This document shows positions 1 to 5,719 of a DNA stretch of 6,954 nucleotides, one piece after another. The stretch spans positions 1 to 6,954 of the forward strand of contig JAITHN010000059.1 in assembly GCA_031279745.1 (NCBI GenBank), given 5' to 3'. This DNA is from Streptococcaceae bacterium (GTDB lineage Bacteria; Bacillota; Bacilli; Lactobacillales; Streptococcaceae). Made by a program: the position numbers and the translations under genes. The stretch's first letter is position 1, and the number at the start of each line of letters is the position of its first letter. The notes under the pieces are model-generated. The model ran no database searches. It saw nothing but the letters and a program-made list of their open reading frames with translations, and was not told where the DNA came from.

Positions 1-632
1 GCACTACACAAGCAAAAACTTCAACAAACAAAACAGACCCTGCAATAAAGAACGCAAGCGCCAAAGAAACAAGTGAAACAGCACCTGCAACAAAGAATAA
101 AAGCGAAAAGAAAACAGCAGCAACAAATAAAGTAAAAAAAACAACAGACCAACAACCTGTGACAAGAAAAATTCCAGACACACAAGATGCAAAAGCTTCA
201 GAAAATACGAACTATAAAAAAGATACCCTCTATATCGGCGGTACAGAAGTGCCATACAAAGACGGTGGCGTGTCCGAAGGTCAATCTATCATCAATGGAG
301 ATCCAAACGGGGTTGCTTCAACATGGGGTGGAGCTCCTGTTCAATCTGGTACAGATGGAATGAATACACATTTCATCGGGCATAATGCCGGAATTTTCTC
401 TTGCTTACTCAATCTCTATGTTGGAAGTGTGGTCACAGTTACAGATGGAAACGGAGTTCCAACAAACTATGTAGTAAATTCTCGCCACGTAACAGATATT
501 TACGGAGTAGATACGACAACAAAAGAAAATCTTTGGAACCAAATTACATCAACCAGCGGCGGAGAAAGAATTACGCTCCAAACTTGCCTAAGTGAAAAAA
601 CACGTTTAATCTTATTTGCAAATAAACAATAA
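1..632 (+). CDS. Sortase-family transpeptidase, C-terminal part (5' end outside window)
   Basis: The frame is open from base 3 to the TAA at 630-632, so 209 residues are visible and the gene begins upstream; the GTG at 159 is only an internal codon. The first 55 or so residues are a Lys/Thr/Ala/Asn-rich, almost hydrophobe-free linker, typical of a wall-spanning tether. The catalytic domain follows, from about base 220 (TLYIGG). It carries the three sortase signatures: IGHNAG with the catalytic His at 381-383, the ITLQTC strand with the catalytic Cys at 585-587, and the Arg at 603-605 followed by LILFA. Sortases cleave a sorting signal and attach the protein to cell wall or pilus. The Cys-to-Arg distance is only six residues, shorter than in classes A, B or C, so this is probably a divergent Lactobacillales subgroup and its substrate is unknown. 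The protein ends three residues after the last strand, with no C-terminal membrane helix. An N-terminal signal or anchor should lie upstream. No partner gene is visible. Confidence 0.85.
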   Translation, partial: TTQAKTSTNKTDPAIKNASAKETSETAPATKNKSEKKTAATNKVKKTTDQQPVTRKIPDTQDAKASENTNYKKDTLYIGGTEVPYKDGGVSEGQSIINGDPNGVASTWGGAPVQSGTDGMNTHFIGHNAGIFSCLLNLYVGSVVTVTDGNGVPTNYVVNSRHVTDIYGVDTTTKENLWNQITSTSGGERITLQTCLSEKTRLILFANKQ

Positions 633-667
633 AGCGATGTGCGAATGGGCAGACTATATATAAACAA

Positions 668-694
668 AACGGCAGTGTTTAAGACACTGCCGTT
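668..694. terminator. Bidirectional intrinsic terminator between convergent genes
   Basis: Eleven perfect base pairs (668-678 with 684-694, arm AACGGCAGTGT) enclose a five-base loop. The hairpin lies 35 bases after the sortase stop and 10 bases beyond the rhomboid stop on the opposite strand. Read on the - strand, the hairpin runs into TTGTTTATATATAG, giving a reasonable T-rich tail. On the + strand the tail is TGTTACGATTGTT, which is weaker. It is best explained as one hairpin shared by the two converging genes, working better for the rhomboid transcript. Confidence 0.8.
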
Positions 695-704
695 GTTACG
701 ATTG

Positions 705-1361
705 TTAAAATTTAGAAATCCCGAAAACAATACTGGCAGCGCTAATGGCTGTGATTGCCAATAATGCGAGGAGGCGTTTTGATTTTGGGAAATGGTCCAT
801 TTGGAAGGGGATGCCTAGAATGATGGAAAGAAGGAATCCACCAATCAAACCACCCACGTGGCCTGACATATCTACGCTGCTTTCAAAAAGATTAAAGGCA
901 AGATTGATTGCAATAAAAATAAAATATTGATTTGCCAATTGGACGATGATTCGGTTGTCTTTAAAGAAAAAGCGGAGCGCTCCGAATGCTGCAAACAAAC
1001 CAAAAAGTGAGGTAGAGGCTCCTGCAGAAACTGAGGAGTCGACGCCATTATTCATTGCAAAACTAATAATATTTCCAACCAGTCCGGATAGAAGGTAAAG
1101 GAAAAAAAATCTAAGCGGACCAAAGAGAGACTCAATTTGTCTCCCTATGAAATATAATGTCAGAGAGTTGAAAATGAAATGTTCCCATCCAATATGGATG
1201 AAAATAGGAGTAAACAATCTCCACCATTCATTATGAAAGACCATTACAGGAGCGAATTCTCCACCCATGTGATAAATGAGAAAGGGAGAGTTTGCAGAGG
1301 CATGAAAAACGGATGGAGCAATAAATTGAATATAGAAAAACAAGATTGTTTGAATAGTCAA
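705..1361 (-). CDS. Rhomboid-family intramembrane serine protease, 5' end uncertain
   Basis: Rhomboids cut transmembrane helices inside the bilayer. Numbered from the TTG at 1361 (218 aa), the family marks appear in order: the L1-loop WR pair (W47, R48), HFIFN (H61, N65) in helix 2, GASTS with nucleophile S116 at the start of helix 4, and SGHVGG with catalytic H168 in helix 6. About six to seven hydrophobic helices can be counted, with a short C-terminal tail. The TTG start is doubtful. It has no ribosome site, and the frame continues upstream as NTKRPYITLFFL, which looks like a normal rhomboid N-terminus. It then meets TAA at 1406-1404, and three codons further up is an ATG at 1415-1413 with AAGGA five bases before it. 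The natural start was therefore probably 1415 and the gene may be disrupted, or translation may restart inefficiently. The second Gly of the usual GxSG is Thr. The gene is divergent from the BI-1 gene and convergent with the sortase gene. The fold assignment is firm; activity is uncertain. Confidence 0.85.
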   Translation of the reverse strand: MTIQTILFFYIQFIAPSVFHASANSPFLIYHMGGEFAPVMVFHNEWWRLFTPIFIHIGWEHFIFNSLTLYFIGRQIESLFGPLRFFFLYLLSGLVGNIISFAMNNGVDSSVSAGASTSLFGLFAAFGALRFFFKDNRIIVQLANQYFIFIAINLAFNLFESSVDMSGHVGGLIGGFLLSIILGIPFQMDHFPKSKRLLALLAITAISAASIVFGISKF

Positions 1362-1403
1362 AAAGAAAAGCGTAATATACGGTCGCTTTGTATTAAAAAA
1401 AGA

Positions 1404-1425
1404 TTAGATATACATAAATTTCCTT
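1404..1425 (-). other. Ribosome site, ATG and immediate in-frame stop ahead of the rhomboid frame
   Basis: Read on the - strand: AAGGA at 1425-1421, five bases, ATG at 1415-1413, TAT, ATC, then TAA at 1406-1404. All are in the rhomboid frame. This is the only convincing initiation signal ahead of the rhomboid gene. Either codon 4 became a stop by a point change, or MYI is a tiny leader that feeds reinitiation downstream. No canonical start with a ribosome site lies between the TAA and the TTG at 1361. Confidence 0.6.
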
Positions 1426-1470
1426 ACGTAAAATTAGGATATGATAAACTTAGCACAAAAAACAAAGGAA

Positions 1471-1499
1471 TTCACTTGTTTTGCAAACAGTGGTAAAAT
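1471..1499 (+). promoter_or_regulatory. SigA-type promoter with extended -10 for the BI-1 gene
   Basis: The -35 is TTCACT (1471-1476) and the -10 is TAAAAT (1494-1499), with a 17-base spacer. TG at 1491-1492 makes an extended -10. Transcription would begin near 1506, leaving a leader of about 30 bases with a ribosome site ahead of the TTG at 1535. The spacer holds an imperfect inverted repeat at 1475-1490 (CTTGTTTTGCAAACAG), which could be an operator but is short. Confidence 0.65.
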
Positions 1500-1522
1500 A
1501 CTTATAAAATTAAATGAAATTA

Positions 1523-1537
1523 GAGGTGAAAGTATTG
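1523..1537 (+). promoter_or_regulatory. Ribosome site that decides the TTG start of the BI-1 gene
   Basis: GAGGTG at 1523-1528 sits six bases before TTG at 1535-1537. The in-frame ATG at 1514 has only A/T-rich DNA before it, no ribosome site, and lies within about ten bases of the predicted transcription start. Translation therefore most likely begins at the TTG. Confidence 0.7.
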
Positions 1538-2215
1538 AATAATGTTGAAACGTCCAGTTGGACTTTAAGTTCTTTTTTTAGCAGAGTCTATGCGGTAATG
1601 GCCCTAGGGGTGGGACTCAGTGCAGCTGTTGCATTTATTACCATTCAATTTTTCCCGGAAAATCTGCTCAATTTAGGTGGGGGCGTATTGATTGGCATCT
1701 GGGTGGTGGAAATGATTTTGGTTGTTTCGCTAACGAAGAGTGCTGCGAAAAACTCTGCATTTGCTTTGCCAGGTTTTCTCTTTTATTCTGCAGTCAACGG
1801 TTTCGTACTTAGTTATACCTTGGCTTTCTATCCTGGAACTATTGTTGCACAAGCGTTTATTACAGCAGCAGCAATGTTTGCTGGGCTTGCGGTCGTTGGT
1901 GTAAAAACAAAAAAAGATTTATCTGGTCTCGGTAGAGCAATGTACGCTGCATTATTTGGATTGATTATTGCTGGAATCGTCAGCATGTTCTTTCCTGCAA
2001 ATGGTCTCTTAGGAATTGGGCTATCTGTGATTGGTGTAGTGATTTTCTCAGGGTTGATTGCTTATGATAATCAAATGATTATTCGAGGGTATCAACAATC
2101 AAACGGACAAGTTACAGAAGGTTTGGCTATATTGATGGGGTTAAGATTATACCTTGATTTTATTAACCTTTTCCTAAGCTTGCTCCGCATCTTCGGAATT
2201 CTTGGAAGAGATTAA
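1535..2215 (+). CDS. BI-1/YetJ (TMBIM) family seven-helix membrane protein
   Basis: With the TTG start the product is 226 aa, beginning MNNVETSSW; an ATG at 1514 would add seven residues but lacks a ribosome site. Hydrophobic segments fill almost the whole chain and fit seven helices, with a short soluble N-terminus and an RD C-terminus. The family marks are the GLIAYDNQMI segment near the end of helix 6 (D178) and LYLDFINLFLSLLRIFG in the last helix (D208). These match the conserved aspartate pair of the Bax inhibitor-1 family, which gates a pH-sensitive calcium leak in B. subtilis YetJ. Its physiological role in Lactobacillales is not established. It is a monocistronic gene with its own promoter (1471-1499) and a strong terminator (2234-2261), divergent from the rhomboid gene. 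Length and motifs are normal. The family call is firm; the leak function is inferred from the family. Confidence 0.9.
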   Translation: MNNVETSSWTLSSFFSRVYAVMALGVGLSAAVAFITIQFFPENLLNLGGGVLIGIWVVEMILVVSLTKSAAKNSAFALPGFLFYSAVNGFVLSYTLAFYPGTIVAQAFITAAAMFAGLAVVGVKTKKDLSGLGRAMYAALFGLIIAGIVSMFFPANGLLGIGLSVIGVVIFSGLIAYDNQMIIRGYQQSNGQVTEGLAILMGLRLYLDFINLFLSLLRIFGILGRD

Positions 2216-2233
2216 GACGTTCAACATTCTTGC

Positions 2234-2261
2234 AAAGCATCTCTTGAGAGATGCTTTTTTT
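2234..2261 (+). terminator. Rho-independent terminator of the BI-1 gene
   Basis: Ten base pairs (2234-2243 with 2248-2257, arm AAAGCATCTC) close a TTGA tetraloop. The descending arm merges into seven T residues at 2255-2261. It begins 19 bases after the stop codon and separates this gene from the polA promoter. Confidence 0.92.
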
Positions 2262-2295
2262 GCGTTTTCAGTTTCTTCGTTTCAAACTAAGAATA

Positions 2296-2304
2296 TGGTA
2301 AAAT
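2296..2304 (+). promoter_or_regulatory. polA: Extended -10 promoter for polA
   Basis: TGG followed by TAAAAT (2299-2304) forms an extended -10 in the ten bases TGGTAAAATA, which are identical to those at the BI-1 promoter. No good -35 exists; the best hexamer at 17-base spacing is TTCGTT (2276-2281). Transcription would start near 2311, immediately before the AGAGGGGAA ribosome site (2315-2323) of polA. It is the only obvious promoter for the polA-to-dnaB cluster. Confidence 0.6.
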
Positions 2305-2326
2305 AAGAAGACTGAGAGGGGAACAA

Positions 2327-4969
2327 ATGAAGAAATTATTATTGATTGACGGGAATTCGATCGCATTCAAGGCGTACTTTGCTTTGCCTAAGATTTTCAC
2401 TAATAAAGCCGGATTACATACGAATGCGATTTATGGATTTAATAAAATGTTGGAGCGATTACTTGCAACTGAAAATCCAACGCATCTTCTCGTTGCGTTT
2501 GATGCTGGGAAAACCACTTTCAGAACGAAAATGTTCAAAGATTATAAAGGTGGACGACCATCGACCGACCCTGAGTTAAGAGAACAGTTCATGCCTTTAC
2601 GTGCGTTGCTAAAAGCAAGAAAGATTACGTTCTATGAGTTGCCAAACTATGAAGCAGATGACATCATCGGGACATATGCCAAGAAAGCAGAAGTTGCAGG
2701 TTTTGATGAAGTAGTTGTCGTAAGTGGGGACCGGGATTTAACTCAATTAGCGACAGAGGTGACAACCGTTCAAATTTCCAAAAAAGGGGTTTCGGAAATT
2801 GAAATCTACACGCCAAAAACGATTTTTGAAAAGATGGGCATTCAGCCAACTCAAATCATTGACTTAAAAGGGTTGATGGGGGATAAATCGGATAATATTC
2901 CTGGTGTGACAAAGGTTGGTGAAAAGACGGCGCTTAAGTTTTTGACGCAGTATGGGTCGATTGAACAACTCTATGAGCACATTGAGGAGTTAAAAGCCTC
3001 CAAAGTGAAAGAAAACTTGCAAAATGAGAAGGATGTTGCTCTTCTGTCCAAGGAACTTGCAACGATTAATGTGGAAACTCCAGTGACGCTTGAATTTGAT
3101 GAATTCCTTTTCCAAGAGGAAGACAGGGAAGCGTTGATTGCGTTTTATCAAGAAAATGATTTCTCTGATTTTCTTCAGAACATGGGGGAAACACTGTCGA
3201 GTGATTTTGAAGCATTGCCAATTGAACAGGTGGAAAGTTTTACAGAAGAGATGATTGGATCTGCGACCGCCTTTCATTTAGAGATGTTTTCAACGAATTA
3301 TCATGATGGAGCAGAAGGAAATATACTTGCGCTCTCGCTAGGAAACTCTGAGAAAATATTTGTTTCAACAAATCAAGAAGAGTTGAAAAATAACTTGCTC
3401 ATAAACTTTTTAGAGAACCCGGCAAAAGAAAAAACGGTTTTCGATCAGAAGAAGTTAACAGTGGCACTCAGAAATCTTGGAATAAAGTTTCAAGGAGTGA
3501 CATTTGACACGCTTTTAGCGGGCTATGTTCTGGAGTTGCTTGACAAGACGGGGGAAATTTACTCTATTGCTAGGCATTTGCAACTTCCCACTGTACAGAC
3601 GAGAGAGGAAGTTTACGGTAAAGGAAAGAGCGTGAAAATGCCAGAACAAGAAGCATTGGTTCAATATGTTGGATTGATTGTTCAGACGATTCTCTTCAGC
3701 CGGGACATTATGAAAGAGAAGATGATAGAACAAGATTCTCTCTCGCTATTTGAGGATATAGAATTGCCAACTGCACAAGTTTTAGCGGAAATGGAAATTT
3801 CAGGCATCCAAGTTTCTGAAAAGACATTGGAAAATTTCTCTCTTGATTTATCACAGAGAATTCAAGTGTTAGAAACGAAGATTTATAAACTTGCTGGGGA
3901 AACATTCAACATTTCTTCACCAAAACAGCTGAGCACGCTTCTTTTTGAGAAAAAAGGTCTAGATTACAAGCTTTATACGAAAAAGACAAAGACTGGATAC
4001 TCAACTAGCGCGGAAGTTTTAGAGAAAATGGCTGCAGATGTACCTTTTGTAGCAGATGTTTTGAAATATCGTGAACTTTCCAAATTACAATCGACCTACG
4101 TGGTAGGTTTAACGAAAATGATTCGTGAAGATAAGAAGATTCATACGATTTATAATCAAGCTTTAACAGCAACAGGACGACTTTCATCAGAAGAGCCCAA
4201 CCTTCAAAATATTCCGACAAGAACAGAAGATGGAAGAAAAATCCGTTCTGCATTTGTTCCGAGTCAAGAAGATTGGGTCATCTATTCGAGCGATTATTCT
4301 CAGATTGAATTGCGCATATTGGCGCATATTTCTGAGGATGCCCATCTGATTGAAGCGTATCAGAATGCTGAAGATATTCATACGAGTACTGCCATGCGCG
4401 TCTTTGGAATTAAAAATTCTGATGAGGTAACCGCGCTTGATCGTAGAAATGCAAAGGCGGTAAACTTTGGGGTCGTTTACGGAAGTACGGAATGGGGATT
4501 GGCGAAGAATTTAAATATTCCTCCCTATGAAGCAAAACGATTTATTGAGACGTATTTTGAGAAGTATCCTGGGATTCAATCCTATATGGAGAGAACCATT
4601 CGAGAGGCGAAGGAAACTGGATATGTGGAAACTCTCTACCACAGACGTAGAACGATTCCAGGAATCAACGAGCGCAATCGTTTTACAAGAGAAGCTGCAG
4701 AAAGAACAGCCATCAACACACCGATACAAGGAACAGCTGCGGATGTTTTAAAAATAGCGATGGTAAAGGTATTTGATACGTTAAAAGAGACAGAACTTCG
4801 ACAAAAATTATTGCTTCAAGTTCACGATGAGTTGATTTTTGAAGTGCATAAGGCGGATGTTGAGAAACTTGATCGGATTGTGAAACAGGTGATGGAAGAA
4901 TCCGTTCGTTTACATGTTCCATTGGTAGCGGATAGCGCTTGGGGAGAAACGTGGCTGGATGCCAAATAA
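2327..4969 (+). CDS. polA: DNA polymerase I
   Basis: The enzyme fills gaps, removes Okazaki primers and acts in excision repair. It is 880 aa, the normal full length. The start is supported by AGAGGGGAA just upstream and the classic MKKLLLIDGNS opening. Residues 1 to about 290 form the 5' nuclease: metal-binding acids in LLLIDGNS (D8), YEADD (E109, D111, D112), SGDRD (D135, D137) and GDKSDN (D186, D189), with a helix-hairpin-helix around IPGVTKVGEKTA. Residues of about 305-470 have the 3'-5' exonuclease fold, but the first catalytic position reads FHLEM (H317, E319) where active enzymes have DxE, so proofreading is very probably absent, as in many Firmicutes. Residues of about 480-880 are the polymerase: TGRLSSEEPNLQNIP (616-630), motif A SSDYSQIEL with catalytic D656, the O-helix with R706, K710, F714 and Y718, and motif C VHDE with H833, D834 and E835. 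The last residues LDAK and the stop are repeated downstream. It is first in a cluster with coaE, nrdR and dnaB. Confidence 0.98.
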   Translation: MKKLLLIDGNSIAFKAYFALPKIFTNKAGLHTNAIYGFNKMLERLLATENPTHLLVAFDAGKTTFRTKMFKDYKGGRPSTDPELREQFMPLRALLKARKITFYELPNYEADDIIGTYAKKAEVAGFDEVVVVSGDRDLTQLATEVTTVQISKKGVSEIEIYTPKTIFEKMGIQPTQIIDLKGLMGDKSDNIPGVTKVGEKTALKFLTQYGSIEQLYEHIEELKASKVKENLQNEKDVALLSKELATINVETPVTLEFDEFLFQEEDREALIAFYQENDFSDFLQNMGETLSSDFEALPIEQVESFTEEMIGSATAFHLEMFSTNYHDGAEGNILALSLGNSEKIFVSTNQEELKNNLLINFLENPAKEKTVFDQKKLTVALRNLGIKFQGVTFDTLLAGYVLELLDKTGEIYSIARHLQLPTVQTREEVYGKGKSVKMPEQEALVQYVGLIVQTILFSRDIMKEKMIEQDSLSLFEDIELPTAQVLAEMEISGIQVSEKTLENFSLDLSQRIQVLETKIYKLAGETFNISSPKQLSTLLFEKKGLDYKLYTKKTKTGYSTSAEVLEKMAADVPFVADVLKYRELSKLQSTYVVGLTKMIREDKKIHTIYNQALTATGRLSSEEPNLQNIPTRTEDGRKIRSAFVPSQEDWVIYSSDYSQIELRILAHISEDAHLIEAYQNAEDIHTSTAMRVFGIKNSDEVTALDRRNAKAVNFGVVYGSTEWGLAKNLNIPPYEAKRFIETYFEKYPGIQSYMERTIREAKETGYVETLYHRRRTIPGINERNRFTREAAERTAINTPIQGTAADVLKIAMVKVFDTLKETELRQKLLLQVHDELIFEVHKADVEKLDRIVKQVMEESVRLHVPLVADSAWGETWLDAK

Positions 4970-5020
4970 ATGAGGGCGAACACATCTCTGGATGCCAAAT
5001 AAAAGCTGGCGTACAACTTT
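4955..5020 (+). repeat. Imperfect 33-bp tandem duplication spanning the polA stop codon
   Basis: Unit 1 is 4955-4987 and unit 2 is 4988-5020. The first 16 bases, CTGGATGCCAAATAAA, are identical; over all 33 positions I count 26 matches. Unit 1 encodes the last four residues of polA (LDAK) plus its TAA. Unit 2 is shifted by exactly 11 codons and repeats LDAK-TAA in the same frame, preceded by an ATG at 4970 directly after the polA stop. The result is a potential ten-codon reading frame, MRANTSLDAK. It resembles an old tandem duplication that has decayed except for the segment overlapping the gene end. No terminal inverted repeats or further copies are visible. Confidence 0.85.
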
Positions 5021-5021
5021 G

Positions 5022-5051
5022 ACAGGCGGCTCCTGCTGCTAAACCTGTTTT
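5022..5051 (+). terminator. Weak hairpin in the polA-coaE spacer, possible attenuator
   Basis: ACAG (5022-5025) can pair with CTGT (5045-5048). Inside it, GCGGC (5026-5030) pairs with GCTGC (5035-5039), including one G-T pair, around a TCCT loop, with a five-base bulge TAAAC. Four T residues begin at 5048. The T tract is short and the stem is bulged, so termination would be partial at most. It could lower expression of coaE-nrdR-dnaB relative to polA. The rest of the 123-base spacer holds the repeat units and the coaE ribosome site. Confidence 0.25.
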
Positions 5052-5092
5052 AACTTTGATTACGCATCGCGATTGGAAAGGAGGCATTAAGC

Positions 5093-5719
5093 ATGGCAAA
5101 GACATTTTTTTTAGGTTTGACAGGTGGGATTGCCTCTGGAAAATCAACGATTGCGAATTTTTTTATAGAAAAAGGGATTCCCATCATTGATGGAGACAAA
5201 GTTGCCAGAGGGGTTCAAGAAAAAGGGAGTCCTGCACTCCGAGAAATTGAAGCCTCTTTTGGAAAGGAATTTCTCTTAGAAAATGGAGAGCTAAATCGAA
5301 AAAAATTAGGGGAGCTAATCTTCTCTTCCAAGAGCCAAAGAGAAAAATTAGATAAGTTAATGAATCCTTTTTTACGTCAGGCATTTGAAAAAGAGAAGTC
5401 TTTCTTAAACGGAACGGCACCTCTCGTCGTTCTTGACATTCCTCTTTTATTTGAAAAGGATTATCGAAGTGAAGTGGATGCCGTTATGCTAGCCTATATT
5501 CATCCTTCAGAACAATTAAAAAGGTTGATGATTCGTGATGGATTGAGTGAAGAGGAGGCGATCCAAAGAATTTCCTCTCAAATGGAAATGGAAGAAAAGC
5601 GGAAACGATCCGATTTTGTCATTGACAATAATGGAACGAAAGAATCGCTTCAAGAGCAATTAGAAGAATTTTTTCAGAAAATGATGGAGGAAAAAGATGC
5701 GTTGTCCAAATTGCGGTGA
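5093..5719 (+). CDS. coaE: Dephospho-CoA kinase
   Basis: It catalyses the final step of coenzyme A synthesis, ATP-dependent phosphorylation of the ribose 3'-hydroxyl of dephospho-CoA, in the cytoplasm. The length of 208 aa is normal. The P-loop GGIASGKST is at residues 11-19 with K17 and S18. The substrate-side IDGDKVAR segment (D33, D35) and the Walker-B-like LDIPLLFE (114-121, D115) follow. The lid helix with RLMIRDGLSEEEA is around residues 144-156, and the C-terminal part reads DFVIDNNGT, the usual end of the nucleotide-binding core. Initiation is strong: AAAGGAGG at 5077-5084, eight bases before ATG. The last 23 bases overlap nrdR in another frame, so the DALSKLR tail also serves as nrdR start DNA. 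It lies 123 bases after polA; in related genomes mutM usually sits in that position. Confidence 0.97.
   Translation: MAKTFFLGLTGGIASGKSTIANFFIEKGIPIIDGDKVARGVQEKGSPALREIEASFGKEFLLENGELNRKKLGELIFSSKSQREKLDKLMNPFLRQAFEKEKSFLNGTAPLVVLDIPLLFEKDYRSEVDAVMLAYIHPSEQLKRLMIRDGLSEEEAIQRISSQMEMEEKRKRSDFVIDNNGTKESLQEQLEEFFQKMMEEKDALSKLR

Noticed and set aside
4..255. 83-codon - strand frame rich in Leu and Phe
   Set aside because: It is the complement of the A-rich Lys/Thr linker of the sortase gene; the hydrophobic look comes from base composition.
653..665. ACTATATATA resembling half of an NrdR box
   Set aside because: It is a single AT-rich stretch after the sortase stop, without a paired box or an nrd gene nearby.
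1441..1446. TATCAT on the - strand as a -10 for the rhomboid gene
   Set aside because: It fits five of six -10 positions, but there is no acceptable -35 at normal spacing, so it stays only a weak candidate for a promoter that must lie in about 1426-1500.
2664..4381. Several - strand frames of 60-95 codons inside polA
   Set aside because: They are antisense to conserved polymerase domains, with no ribosome sites or family motifs.
5019..5024. Perfect -35 hexamer TTGACA before coaE
   Set aside because: At spacings of 15-19 bases the downstream hexamers (such as AACCTG) do not resemble a -10, so no promoter is supported.
4992..5043. 16-codon frame beginning MPNKSWRTT in the polA-coaE spacer
   Set aside because: It has no ribosome site, is very short and overlaps the repeat; there is no sign of coding.
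5066..5073. ATCGCGAT palindrome before the coaE ribosome site
   Set aside because: Eight bases is too short to claim an operator, and no second copy is visible nearby.
4713..5147. 144-codon open frame on the - strand across the polA-coaE junction
   Set aside because: It is antisense to the polA C-terminus and coaE start, has no recognisable domain, and its doubled FIWHP motif is just the 33-bp DNA repeat read backwards.
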